Positions 11,486 through 23,453 are shown, counted from the stretch's first letter. The stretch is 64,000 bases of DNA from Anodontia alba (GCA_964016985.1 OZ024821.1:12946620-13010619); one strand, 5' to 3'. Notes: generated from the sequence alone by a model not told the origin. Made by a program: numbers and translations.

Positions 11486-13077
11486 AAGAGGACCATGATG
11501 GTCCTATATCGCTCACCTGAGCAAACAGCTTTGCATACTTACTGTTGAAGTTTCAGCCAAGTTTACTGCTCTAAAATTTTTGTATAAATTTTATAACCCT
11601 GCACCCCAGTGGCCATGTTTTTTTCATCCATCATGATGGCTTGAACTGAATAGTGAAAGAGGATCACCAAAGGAACAATTCTGCTGTTATATTGAAATTG
11701 GTCCAGTAGTTTCTGACAAATAGATTTTTAAAATGTCTTATATAGATATATAGGGAAATTAAGCCCCACCCCCTAACGGCCATGTTTTTTGACAAATCAT
11801 GACAGCTTGAACAAACTTGGTAGAGGGTCACCAAAGGAAAAATCCTGCCAAGTTATATTGAAATCGGTTCAGTGGTTTCTGACAAGAAGATTTTTAGTTT
11901 TCTGTTTAGATATATAGGGAAAATAAGCCCCAGCCCTAGCAACCATGTTTTTTGACGAATCATGATTGCTTGAACAATCTTGATAGGGGGTCACCAAAGC
12001 AACATTCCTGGCAAGTAATATTAAAATCAGTCAGGTGTTTTCTGACAAGATGAATTTTAAAGTTTTCTATACAGATATATACGGAAAATAAGCCCCGCCC
12101 CATGAAGGCCATGTTTTTTGACGTATCATGAGGGCACAATCTTAGTAGAAGGTCACCAAAGCACATTCCTGTCAAGTTACATTGAACTCAATCCAACGGT
12201 TTCTTACGAGAAGATTTTTAAAGTTTTCTATATAGGGAAAATATGCTCGGCCCCCTAGCCGCCATGTTTTTTGATGAATCATAACGGCTTGAACAATCTT
12301 GGTAGAGGGTCACCAAAGAAACATTCCTGCCAAGTTATATTGAAATCGGTCCATTGGTTTCTGAGAAGAAGATTTTTAAACTTTTCTATATAGATATATT
12401 TGGAAAATAAGCCCCTCCCAGTGGCGGCCATTGTTTTTTGACGAATCATGATAACTTGAACAATCTTGGTAGAGGGTCAACAAGGAAAGATTTCTACCAA
12501 GTTATAATGAAATCGGTCCAGTGGTTTCTGACAAGAAGATTTTTAAAGTTTTCTATAGAGATATATAGGGAAAATAAGCCCCACCCCCTGGCAGAATTTT
12601 TTTTAGACGAATCATGACTGCTTGAACAATCTTGGTAGCAGGTCACCAAAGCAACATTCCTGCCAAGCTATATTGAAATTGGTCCATTGGTTTCTGACAA
12701 GAAGATTTTTAAACTTTTCTATATAGATATATAGGGAAATTAAGCCTCCCTCCCCACCCACCACCCGGCGGCAATGTTTTTTTGACAAATCATGATAACT
12801 TAAACAATCTTGGTTAAGGGTCAAAAGGAAAGATTTCTGCCAAGTATTAATGAAATCGGTCCAGTGGTTTCTGACAAGAAGATTTTTAAAGTTTTCTATA
12901 TATATAGGGAAAATAAGCCCCGCCCCCTAGCTGCTATGTTTTTTGACAAATCATGACGGCTTGGACAATCTTGGTAGAGGATCACCAAGGAAACATTTTT
13001 GCCTAGTTATATAGAAATCAGTCCAGTGCTTTCTAACATGAAGATTTTTAAAGTTTTCTATATAGATATATAGGGAA
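11486..13077. repeat. Tandem array B, ~155-165 bp unit, about nine copies, preceded by an element terminus
   Basis: Position 11486 starts with CAAGAGGACCATGATGGTCC and CTCACCTGAG, a terminus of satellite-bearing bivalve elements of the 'pearl' kind. Units follow, each with CCATGTTTTTTGACGAATCA, CTTGAACAATCTTGGTAGAGG, GAAATCGGTCCAGTGGTTTC and TATAGGGAAAATAAGCCCC. Unit landmarks fall near 11612, 11780, 11943, 12109, 12262, 12429, 12594, 12773 and 12938. Minus frames of 60-70 residues are the unit read in frame and have no domain. Four more units of the same family lie at 14861-15475. Confidence 0.85.
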
Positions 13078-13427
13078 ACAAGAGGCCCACGGGCCACGGC
13101 TCGCTCACCTGAGTCACTGCAGACATGCAGATGTTATGCAACATTTTTCCAATCCTATCATCACAACTAATGAAAAGATCATCATTTGAGCAGTTCTTAG
13201 TTTTGAAGAAGAATATATGGGCCTGACAGTCAATGGAGCATGATCATTTGAATAAACCATCAATCACATTTCAACAGTAGGATCAATGTGAAATTTGGTG
13301 GAAATTGGCTAAGTGGATTCTGAAGAATCATGATTTTATACATGTAAACAGCACAGTGGCAGAGAAATATAATAAATATAAACAAGATGATGGCCATCTA
13401 AGATTTCCAATCAGAACAATTTTAACT

Positions 13428-14855
13428 ACTGTTGATCTACAATTCACTTGAATACTTTCAATATAAATGTATATGGCCCATACAAATGCATGGGGAAGCA
13501 AATTTGACCTTGGAGGTAAAAAGGTCAAACGTCAACATAGAACCATCATTTTAGCAATTTTGGTAGCTCTCCTGTCCCCCATAATTTGTGCAAAGATAAG
13601 GGCCCAGGGCTTATTTGGTTATGGAGAAGAAGATTTGTAAATTTTTTTTTACCATTATATGGGCATGGCAGCCATTTTGATCAATGGACCATGCCCATTT
13701 TAGCAATCTTTCATTCTCCTGCCCAAGGAGGCTCTGCATGAAATTTGAGCAACACTGGCCCGGAGGCTTCAGAGGAAAAGTCATTTGAAATTATCAACAT
13801 TTTTTCCATACAAATGTATGGGGCCCATACAAATGCATACAGAAGCAAACTTGACCTCGCCGTAAAAAGGTTAAATGTCAATGTATGACAATTATTTTAG
13901 CAACCTTGGTAGCCCGCCCGTTCCCGATGATATATGCAAACATTCAGCCACATGCCATCCTCGATTTTGGAGAATAACATTTTTAAATGTTTTTTTCCCA
14001 TATTAATGCATAGGGAAGCAAACGACCTTGCCGTAAAAAGGTCAAATTTTAGCAACTTTGGTAGACCCTCCGTCCCCGATGAATTATGCAAAGATTCAGC
14101 CCCAAAGCATCCTCGGTTCTGGAGAAGAAGATTTTTATATGTTTTTACCATATATGGGCATGGCGGCCATCTTGGTTAATGAACTGCGACCATTTTAGCA
14201 ATCTTTTGTTCCCCCAACCTAAGGAGGCTCAATATGAAATTTGAGCAAATTTGGCCCAGAGGCTCCAGAGGCTCCAGAGGAGATGTTATTTGAAATTCTG
14301 AACATTTTTCCCATATAAATGCATAAGGAAGCAAAATTGACCTTACCGCAAAAAGGTCAAATGTCAATGTACAACCATTATTTTAGCAACTTTGGTAGCC
14401 CTCCCATTCCCGATGATATGTGCAAAGATTCAGCCACAAGGCATGCTCGGTTTTGGAGAAGAAGATTTTTAAAGGTTTTTCCCATACAAAAGCATAGGGA
14501 AGCAAACTTGACCTTGCCATAAAAAGGTCAAATGCCAACGTACGACAAAATCTTATAACAACTTTGGTAGACCTCTTGTCCCTGATGATTCTTGCAAAGA
14601 TTCAGCCCCAAGGCATCCTCGGTTATGGAGAAGATTTTTAAAGGTTTTTACCATATATGTGCATGGAGGCCATCTTGGGTCAACGGACCATGACCATTTT
14701 AGCAATCTTTCGTTCCCCCACCCTAAGGAGGCTCCACATGAAATCTGAGCAAAATTGGCTCAGCGGCTTCAGAGGAGAAGTCATTTGAAAATGTTAATGG
14801 ACGGAGGAAAAGTGATCACTATAGCTCATCCTGAGCAGAGGTCAGGTGAGTTAAA
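13428..14855. repeat. Inverted array A-related units inside the composite element
   Basis: Blocks such as TTTTTACCATATATGGGCAT, GGCGGCCATCTTGG, TTGACCTTGCCGTAAAAAGG and GATTCAGCC-CAAGGCATCCTCG recur with a ~270-330 bp spacing. They are the reverse complement of the unit landmarks in 1-3450. The block ends with AGCAGAGGTCAGGTGAGTTA, which looks like another CTCACCTGAG-type terminus. Frames such as 13934-14179 are chance. Confidence 0.75.
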
Positions 14856-14860
14856 AAAAA

Positions 14861-15475
14861 AAAGTCCCACCCCCCTGGCGGCCATGGTTTTTGATGTATC
14901 ATGACGGCTTGAACAATCTTGGTAGAAAGTTACAAAAGAAACATTCCTGCCGTGTTATATTGAAATCGGTCCAGTGGTTTCTGACAAGAAGATTTTTAAA
15001 CTTTTCTGTATAGATATATAGGGAAAATAAGCCCCGCCCTCTGGTGGCCATGTTTTTTGATGAATCCAAATGGCTTGAACAATCTTGGTAGAGGATTACT
15101 AAAGGAACGTTTCTGTAAAATTATATTGAAATCGGCCCAGTGTTTCTGACAAGAAGCTTTTAAAAGTTTTCCATATAGATATATACATGTAGGAAAAATA
15201 AGCTCCGCCCCCTGGCAGCCATGTTTTTTGACGAATCCAGATGGCTTGAACAATCTTGGCACAGGATCACCAAACAAACATTCCTGCAAAATTATATTGA
15301 AATCGGTCCAGTGGTTTCTGACAAGAAGATTTTTAAAGTTTTCTATATAGATATAAAGGGAAAATAAGCCCCGCCCCCTGGCGGCCATGTTTTTTGACGA
15401 ATCCAAATGGCTTGAACAATCTTGGTAGAGGATCATCAAAGTAACACTCTTGCAAAATTATATTGAAATTGGTCA
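14861..15475. repeat. Array B units, second block
   Basis: Four units with CCCCGCCCCCTGGCGGCCAT and CTTGAACAATCTTGGTAGAG, the same family as 11560-13077 but now inside the inverted-repeat element. A 147-residue minus frame across it is a repeat artefact. Confidence 0.8.
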
Positions 15476-15635
15476 TACTTTACTGGATGTATTTGGCCAG
15501 ACAGTCCCGAGCAAACATTGTAAACCCCCATGAGATGCTACAAAATGCGGTGTCACATCAGGGGCTAAACTGTTTACTACCCATTGAGCTATTTTAGACA
15601 AAACATTCGGTAGTAAATTGTACTTGTTAGCTCAC

Positions 15636-17382
15636 CTGAGCGCAAAGTGCTCATGGTGAACTATTGTGGTCAGTCAATGTCCTTCGTCCGTCATGCGACG
15701 TCAACAATTGATTTAAAAGCCTACTCCTACACCCCTGGGCAAATTGACTCGATACTTGGTAGGAAGCATCGGGGTGACTTGTACATCAAAAATAGCTAAA
15801 ATCATGCCGATCAGAAATCCAAGATCGCCGCCATGGCCGCCATCTTGAAAATCTATTTTTCGCTTCTTCTCCTGAACCGAAAGGCCAATTGACTCCAAAC
15901 TTTCTAGGAAGCACTGGGGTGACTTGTAGATCAAAAATAGTTAAAATCTTGCCAATCGAAAATCCAAGATGGCCGCCATGGCAGCCATCTTAAATCTATT
16001 TTTAGCTTCTTCTCCTGAACCGAAAGGCCAATTGACTCCAAACTTGCTAGGAAGCATCGGGGTGACTTGTAGATCAAAACTAGCTAAAATCGTGTTGATC
16101 AGAAATCCAAGATGACCACCATCTTGAAAATCTATTTTTCGCTTCTTCTCCTGAACGGAAAGGCCAATTGACTCCAAACTTGCTAAGAAGCATCAGGGTG
16201 ACTTGTAGATCAAAAATAGCTAAAATCATGCTGATCGTAAATCCAAGATGGCCGCCATGGCAGCCATCTTGAAAATCTTTTTTTCGCTTCTTCTCCTGAA
16301 CCGAAAGGCCAATTGACTCCAAACTTGCTAGGAAGCATAGGGGTGACTTATAGATCAAAAGACGCTAAAATCATTCCAAACGGAAATCCAAGATGGCCAC
16401 CATGGCGGCCATTTTGAAAATCTATTTTTCGCTTCTTCTCCTGAGCTGAAAGGCCAACTGACTCCAAACTTGGTAGGAAGCATCAGGGTGACTTGTAGAT
16501 CAAAAATAGCTAAAACCATGCTGATCGGAAGTCCAAGATGGCCACCCTGGTGGCCATCTTGAAAATCTTTTTTTCGCTTCTTCTCCTAAACCCAAAAGCA
16601 AGTTGACTTGAAACTTGGTAGGAAGCATCGGGGTGACTTATAGATTAAAAATGGCTAAAATCGTTCTGATTGGAAATCCAAGATGGCTGCCATGGTGGCC
16701 ATTTTGAAATTGTAGATTTTTCACTTCTTCTCCTGAATCAAAAGGCTTATTGGCTTTAAACTAGGTAGGAAGCATCAGGGTGACCTGTAGATCAAAAATA
16801 GATAAAATCATCCCTATCAGAAATCCAAGATGGCCGCTATGACAGCCATCTTTAAAATCTATTTTTCGCTTCTTCTCCTGAATTGAAAGGCCATTTGACT
16901 CGAAACTTGGTAGGAAGCATTTAGGTGACTTGTAGATCTAAAATAGCTTAAATTGTTTGGATAGGAAATCCAAGATGGCTGTCATGGCGGCCATCTTGAA
17001 ACTGTTTTCCTTTCACTTATTTTCCTGAACCAAAGGGCCAGTTAATTTGAAAATTGGTAGGAAGCATCAGGATGACATGTTGATATAAAAATAGCTAAAA
17101 TCCTTCCGATTGGAAATCCAAGATGGTGGCCATCTTGAAAATCTATTTTTCTTTACTTCTTCTGAACTGAAAGACCATTTATTGACTCGAAACTTGGTAG
17201 GAAGCATCAGGGTGACTTGTAGATCAAAATACGCTCAAATGGTTGCGATAAGAAATCTCAAATTGCGGCTATGGTGGCCATCTTGAAAATCTGTTTTGAA
17301 CTTTTTCCCCTGAACCGAAAGGGCAATTGACTTAAAGTTCATTGGAAGTACCGAAGTGACTTGTAGATCAACAGTAGCTAAA
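15636..17382. repeat. Tandem array C, ~140-147 bp unit, about twelve copies
   Basis: The block opens with AGCTCACCTGAGC, then units marked by TTGGTAGGAAGCATCGGGGT (near 15762, 15908, 16048, 16188, 16331, 16478, 16620, 16767, 16913, 17068, 17200 and 17346). Each unit holds the self-complementary stretch AAGATGGCCGCCATGGC-GCCATCTTG. Minus frames reading IGLSVQEKKRKIDFQDG are the unit read in frame; the repeated peptide is not evidence of a gene. Confidence 0.88.
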
Positions 17383-17732
17383 AGTCATTCTGACTGGAAA
17401 TCCAAGATGGCTACCATCTTGTTTATGTTTATTATATTTCCCTGCCACTGTGCTGTTTACATGTATAAAATCATGATTCTTCAGAAACCACTTAGGCAAT
17501 AGCAACCAAATTTCACATTGATCCTACTGTTGAAATGTGATTGAGAGTTTGTTCAAATGATCACGCTCCATTGACTGTCTTGTCATATATAATATTCATC
17601 TTAAAAATTAAGAACTGCTTAAAGGATGATCTTTTCATTAGTTGCGATGACAGGATTGGAAAAATGTTACATAACATCTGCATATCTGCACTCACAATGC
17701 TAATCAGGTGAGTGGCCCGTGGGCCTCTTGTT

Positions 17733-19567
17733 CAATTTTAAATAAAGTATGGTAAGGAGTTGAGGTGAGTAACCGACCCAGAAATCAAATTTCGGGTAAG
17801 GTGTTCACATGCTGTGTTTAAAGGAGTGTAGATATTGATGTAGTGTATGTACAAGAATCTCAGACATGTGACAGACTATTGAAGCGATATATGAGCCTCT
17901 TCATGGGATAAAAATCTTATGCCATATGCGAACAACAAAGACACGTGGTTTTTGCTATGCGCAGTCTGATCAGCACCGTTGTTGTTGGCTGTCTAGACAG
18001 TAAACAACCTATCAAAACTTTCAAGACTAGCTAATCTGGCACAATGGCCGAGTTAGCCAGTCTACGGCTGAGTAAGCGGGTCTGAGTCTTATTTGGTCGA
18101 AAACCTCGAAGACAGGTTTTTCATGTTGTTGCTTATATATTATCTGTACTTTGACAAAGTGCAGGGAGACTTTGTGCACACAGTGCTAAACACAAGCTAA
18201 AATTGGATAATTTTACTGCAAGCATATTTTATTTTCGGGCTTCAGAAGGGGGAAAATAGGACCTTATGCACATACTCCTTTCAACTTCTTAAACCTCATT
18301 GAAATATATTTATATCGGAAAGATTATTAAATCCAGAAAATAGGAGCTAAATTTTGCAGTAAGGAGGGTGTACATGCCAAAAAATTGTTATGCCATGAAT
18401 TATACGATTTTTGCTTAAAGGATCTGTTTTAAGGTCTTTGTGAACATGTCGCTTTGCGACAAATGTCTTATATTGAATTAATTTTCTCCGTAACACATTA
18501 TCCAAGTTGATAAAATAATATATAGAGGCTGTTGCATTATGTGAGGGATTTTTACAGATCCCTCATTTATTATTCGGAACTAGCGAAACTATTTGGAACT
18601 AGCCAAATCAGTGGAGAACTTCACATTCATCACAAGGGCAGATAACCTAAGGCAAAGGACAAAGTCTTTGGTGTGATATTTCAAGGAAGGCTAGTACTCT
18701 GTATCAGCCAATAAAGTCCAAATTTTGATCAGCCACTTATTTGGAAATTGTTATGAAGCATAACTTTACCTGGTTCTAGCCAAATGACTGTATCTGATCA
18801 GTTGTGCCAGCTTTAGTGTTCAGACAACAAAATTCACTTGCCTACACCTATATGCTTATGTGTGTGCAGAGTTGGAGCATGGGCATGTCACTATGACTTT
18901 GAGGATTCAAAATGTTCTTGGTATTTTTGCAGCTAATAAAAATTGTCCAGATAATTGAGGAGTGTGGGTAAAAAATATTTCAGTCATTATAAATAAAGAT
19001 AAAGAGCCTTAAATAAAAGGTTGCATATAAGAATTTAAGAAATAGACAACATAAGCTGTGTAGAGCTTTTAATGCTTATAAGTTCTTTCAACAGCTAGCC
19101 CTACTGGGATGTCCAACAGAACCATGATCAAAATCAAGATTTGTGATCTAGTTTGCTAAGTTTTTACTATACATATGTGTACAGTATAATAATTACTGTA
19201 TTTTTTAAGTCTAGTCCCATATAATTCACATCTTAGAATTTTTTGCTGTTATTATTTAGCCCGGTTTCATGTAATTTCACGTTACTAATGGTAAAACGTT
19301 TCATCATAACTACTTACAGAGACAAATGCTGAAAATAATTCTGAAGTCATCTAAATTATTATCTGAGCATTTATTTTATGTACAAATAATACAGTTCTTT
19401 GGATTTGATTTGTGAAAGCATTTGTGTAAACAAGCCAACCATGTTGCCGCCATTTTGAACCAAAAGCCATGTAACTTCGCGTTAATTAAATTTTTGGCAG
19501 AAAATCATCATGTAATTGTAATGTGATTTTTGCAAATTTTGGCCATTTTCAAAATAAAGTACGGATA
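17733..19567. other. Non-coding stretch with small repeats
   Basis: No exon is recognisable. A GCGCAGTCTGATCAGCACCG fragment of the palindromic CTGCGCA family lies at 17960-17980, and a short hairpin (GAGGGATTTTTACAGATCCCTC) at 18542-18563. The rest looks unique and A+T-rich. Confidence 0.45.
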
Positions 19568-19817
19568 CCGTATTAATCCGCCTATAAGACGATTTGTTTA
19601 TAAGACGGGGGCTGTTTTTGGGCCCTTCTCAGGCAGGATTTTGCTTTTAATTAATTATAAGATGGGTTAAAAAAGTCGCCTGTCGGAGACATTCCCTGCC
19701 ACTCAGAAATTCCTAAAGTACATGAAGACATCGGCGATGATTGGTCAGATTTGTAAGTGAATTTATCACAGAGCAGGAATTAAAAAAAACTCCCAACACC
19801 ACTTACAAGCATGCATA

Positions 19818-21158
19818 CCGTATTTAACTGTGTATAACACGCACCTTATTTACCCAGAAAACGTTTATAAAAATCCGATGTGTATTATTTATAGGAACAC
19901 CAAAATCGGGACAGAAATCACCAAGATAATCGGTCGCGAAAACTCATGACATTCACGATCGCCCGTTAAAAATGCAAAATAGAATGATTGCTATAAGATA
20001 TTCATGATTTTTTATACCTATCTCGCCCATACCAGGGTTCTGGCAGCTCAAAACAAGCAACTCGATCTGATTTGTAGTAATTTGATATCCTTTTCATGTC
20101 CATGCTTTTTTTGTTTACGCTTTTTATTTTGCTGATCATGTGATCTCTTCAAAGGGAAACTACTCAAACAGGCATATGCATATGAATCTGTATTGATTAC
20201 CGGACTTTGACAAGACTCAACCGTAACTTGAATAAATCGGCCTGCACAACTGATTTATTGTAGTTCAAAATAGGAAATAAATTTGGTAGAACATAAATAT
20301 TGGCACGAACGATCATACATTGAAAAAATAAAAAAGTATTTAAGTTTATGCAATTATTAAAATTATTGATAATAAACAAAACCAACTGGGCTTTTGAGGT
20401 AGGTAGATCGGTCATTTGCATTTTATCTTTTATTTTCTTACCACCCAGCTAGCATTCTATGTAAATCTACATCGGGCCGTCATCGGCCAGCCAGCTACCC
20501 TGACGGGCCGATGACGGCCCGATATAGATTTACGTAGAATGCTGACTGGGCATATGTTTATCTTTTTTTTTTTTTTATTTAAACTTTTCTTCCAACTTAC
20601 CAAAAAGATTGTTTGAAATAAACAATGTTTATGATAAAGAAAATCAAACTACCAGCATACATCTGTGCACTTAATTGGTTAATTGGCAGTCAGAATGACA
20701 ACTAGTCGACTTTAGTTGTTGTTTGCATTGCCCTGAGGCACTGAGTTGATAATTTCACGTTTCAGTTAAGAAAGTGACACAAAGAAGGTGTTAATTATGA
20801 GAACACAAAAGAAATAACTACATTTTTATTATCCTAGCGTCTGCAGTGGTACAGCAAAGAACTGCCTACACTACATCAAGTTGCCTGAGGCCCATGGTAA
20901 CAGAGCTGCACAACGAAAATTCAGTTAGCATTATCGTAAATTCGGCCTGTTTCTACTCTAAATCTTCCGAGTTCGGCCATTTTCAACTCAATCCTAGTGA
21001 AATTTGACACTTAGTATCTGGTAACTTAGTAAATAACGCACAGATAAATTCTTCGTGTTTTACATAGAACATCTCTTTTTTTTTTTTATTTCAAAACTAT
21101 TTAGCAAATATTCAGTGCGTGTTATACACGGGTGCGAGTAATACACAGAAAAATTCGG
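19818..21158. mobile_element. Inner TA-flanked element, CCGTATTTAACTGTGTATAA ends
   Basis: Left end CCGTATTTAACTGTGTATAA with CACGCACC. Right end GTGCGTGTTATACACGGGTG, then GAGTAATACACAG and CGG, TA-flanked. It is nested in the 19568 element and itself contains the palindrome at 20444. No coding frame is recognisable. Confidence 0.75.
20444..20550. mobile_element. 107-bp palindromic MITE, copy 1 of 6
   Basis: Almost the whole element is one hairpin: CCCAGCTAGCATTCTA ... TAGAATGCTGACTGGG, inner arms CGGGCCGTCATCGG / CCGATGACGGCCCG, short loop around CAGCTACCCTGA. It belongs to the C/G sub-type (GTCATCGG with CCGATGAC). No coding capacity. Confidence 0.92.
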
Positions 21159-21390
21159 TACTTCACCTACAAAATTACCTTGCTGCTATTTCTGTCAAGG
21201 GACGAAGGTAAACATTATATCCTTCTACCGGTTTCGAAGATCGGCATTTTCCGTGACCACGTGGCACCACCGGACTTTGCCGAAAATACCGATATGGCCA
21301 AAGATCTTGATTATAAGATGGGTCTGGATTTTTGGGGGCTTTTTTTTTTTTTTTTGGAAAAATCCCCGTCTTATAGGCGGATTAATACGG

Positions 21391-22242
21391 TACCTTAGAT
21401 TTGATATTTTCATAGAAAAAATAAGTTAGTCTTAGCTGTAAAAATTGATTTAATAGATATAGGTGTAAATGTCATTAAGGACTGTTATCACCACGGTCAA
21501 TATATTTCTTTTCTAAGCGGAAATCACAAAGCAACAGTGTATTTCTGAAAACAAACCTTGCCCACTAAAGCGTGACTTTGTATTTAAAACATCCAGCAGG
21601 TAGGTGGCGCTGCCGTTTATTTTCATTGAGAAATCAGTTTAACGCAGTATTGAATTTAACGCGAAAATACATGGAGTATATTACTTTTATTCACACAGAC
21701 TATTTAGGCTGACAAAATTAATCAGATAATTCATTAACTGATCTATAAATTCCACAAAAATGACGCCACATTTTGCGGCATCCCATCTGGGTCTACACTG
21801 TTTGCTCAGGCCTATTTGACCAAATACATACAGTAAAGTATAACATGGGAAGAGTCCTGCTCAGACAGACAAGTAAATTGACCAAATCTTTTGTGATAAA
21901 TAATCAATCGCAATGACAGGAGTGATAATCGACCAGATTAGCCAGCCTTAGAGTCTATTTATACATTGTATTTGCTGTATGATGATTCTAGCGAATAAAA
22001 AGAAAAGAAAAAAAAATGCAACAATGTATCCATTTAAAGATACTGCCTCCAGATTTGTGGGACTTTTACCCAACCCGATCACATGATGAACAGGCCCTGC
22101 CTAAGGCAACTCTGCCCTGGAGACTATAGGCAGCCCAACTACTTCCCTGGCCCCGATGGGCGGGGGCCGTGGTCTGTGGGTCGTGATTTCTGAATACCCG
22201 ATAATCAGTGCACGCCGGTAATAGGTACCAAGTTACGCTACA
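21391..22242. other. Non-coding stretch
   Basis: No exon seen. 21760-21860 holds a half copy of the GCACTGTTTGCTCAGGCCTA element (see 3700). TTAACGCGAAAATACATGG at 21655 mirrors CCATGTAACTTCGCGTTAA at 19466 and might be a further, decayed shell around the nested elements. Confidence 0.4.
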
Positions 22243-22250
22243 CTACCGGT

Positions 22251-22370
22251 CACAGGAGCTTGACATTGGATAATTTCTACTTATAGGGCCTGTCCTTCGA
22301 ACCTTCGATTATTTCATAATCGTAGGGACAGGCCCTATAAGTAGAAATTAGCAAACGTCAAGCTCCTGTG
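22251..22370. mobile_element. 120-bp hairpin MITE with perfect 8-bp target duplication
   Basis: Starts CACAGGAGCTTGAC and ends GTCAAGCTCCTGTG. Long inner arms share TAATTTCTACTTATAGGGCC with the complement. The 8-bp CTACCGGT is present immediately before (22243-22250) and after (22371-22378). An 8-bp duplication with CA-G ends indicates mobilisation by a hAT-type transposase. Confidence 0.88.
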
Positions 22371-22870
22371 CTACCGGTTGCCTACATGAAATGCACTTTA
22401 CGGCATCAGGAATTTTGCTGAAGAACTGAACAAGTATCTGTTGTTGTTTTTCGCGTGCGACACACCATGAATTTCAAAAATGCAGGTAAAAGAAGCTTTC
22501 ATGTCTGTAGCCTCGCGAAAAATCCTCGCGAAAAATAAACTGTTCGACAGCCGGTAGATTCTAGTAAACAAGCTGGTTGTCATACGACAACACACACAGT
22601 TGTCGCAACACCTAGAAGGTCGGAAACCAGACACGATACGTATCGCTGAGCACTTTCATTGGCTGACTGACATCACATGTCTCAGTCGAAACACTCGGTG
22701 TTATTCGCTTTAATCATTGCGACTTTTCAGGCCACGGCAAGGGTCCGTACACACAATTCTGTTCTATTCCATACGTGTTATCATTTGACGCCACCGTCCT
22801 GGCTGCTTCTTCGCGGCTGCTTCTTCGCAGCCACGAGGCGGTGTCGCTACAAGAAAATGCATCTGTATAA

Positions 22871-23432
22871 TTGCAAGGAAGTATCCATCAAAGAGATGGG
22901 ATATTTAGTCCTGATTCAAGAGGGCGTCAATGCCTACCATGTTTAGTATTATTGGTGAAAGCTGTACAGAAAAGGATCTGTACCAACAAGTTGAATGTCA
23001 ACAACATGAATGAAATTCTGTTTGCAGGAGATAAATTATACAAGTATGCAAAAAAGAATGCCAAGACATATCATGACTATTTAGAGCCATGTGATTTGCC
23101 ATCTTATTTTTCACTTGACAACCAGCATTATCCCTGGAAAGTGAAAAAAAAAAAATATATATATATATATATTTTCAGGAAATTTAAATATCTTATCCTT
23201 AGTGGAGTATCCTTTCCTTGATTTAGAGACAGGACTCGCTATGACTTTCTCATTCAACCCATATGCAGTCTTCATTTGCAACGGCTTTTCTATTGCATTA
23301 TTGGAACAAGGTGACTGTTTCTACCTTTTTGAGTCACATGCAAGAGCTTCAGATGGAATGCCAAATGTTAATGGCAAAAACATTTTGTTAAAGAAAACAA
23401 ATATAACTGGCATTTTCCTTACATTTGCGTAG
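22871..23432 (+). pseudogene. Broken herpesvirus-tegument-type (C76-like) cysteine protease domain of transposon origin
   Basis: Two frames together cover one domain. Frame 2 (22871-23140) has GSIHQRDGIFSPDSRGRQC, whose QC is the expected catalytic Cys, then LFAGDKLYKYAKKN and PCDLPSYF. Frame 3 (about 23180-23400) has NPYAVFICNGFSIALL and FYLFESHARASDGMPN, whose SH matches the catalytic His region. From family knowledge, this order is found in ubiquitin-protease-like domains inside large metazoan transposon proteins (often with helicases) and, distantly, in herpesvirus tegument proteases. A poly-A/(TA)n tract at 23142-23173 separates the frames. It is bounded by AAAGTGAAA and TTTTCAG, so a very short intron is conceivable, but a microsatellite expansion with frameshift is more likely. 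The frame ends at about 23432, just before the assembly gap. It could be part of a larger element whose remainder falls in the gap. Assignment rests on motif recall only. Confidence 0.5.
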
Positions 23433-23453
23433 ATTGTTTAGTTTTGATAATTC

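Larger units (their letters stand above)
13078..17732. mobile_element. 4.65-kb composite element with ~350-bp terminal inverted repeats and three internal satellite arrays
   Basis: The left arm (13078-13427) starts AACAAGAGGCCCACGGGCCA. The right arm (17383-17732) is its reverse complement over its whole length, with scattered mismatches and small indels. Shared landmarks are CATGCAGATGTTATG, AACTAATGAAAAGATCATC, CACATTTCAACAGTAGGATC and TACATGTAAACAGCACAGTG. Between the arms are inverted array A units (13428-14855), array B units (14861-15475) and array C (15636-17382). No transposase, Rep/helicase or other long frame exists inside, so it is non-autonomous. Its termini and internal satellites match the 'pearl'/CvA type of bivalve element; whether the mover is a Helitron or a TIR transposase is open. 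Confidence 0.8.
19568..21390. mobile_element. Outer TA-flanked element, CCGTATTAATCCGCCTATAA ends
   Basis: Starts CCGTATTAATCCGCCTATAA and ends TTATAGGCGGATTAATACGG, both flanked by TA (19566-19567 and 21391-21392). These ends are of the Tigger/pogo kind. The secondary motif ATAAGA(C/T)GGG recurs inside both ends. No transposase frame remains. It contains the element at 19818-21158. Confidence 0.85.

Noticed and set aside
15713..16358. Repeated peptide SIGLSVQEKKRKIDFQDG in three overlapping minus frames
   Set aside because: Each is one unit of tandem array C read in frame; frames shift between units, which a gene would not do.
22398..22634. Cys-rich minus frame near the hAT-like MITE
   Set aside because: No domain, no splice sites in support, and composition like the surrounding non-coding DNA.
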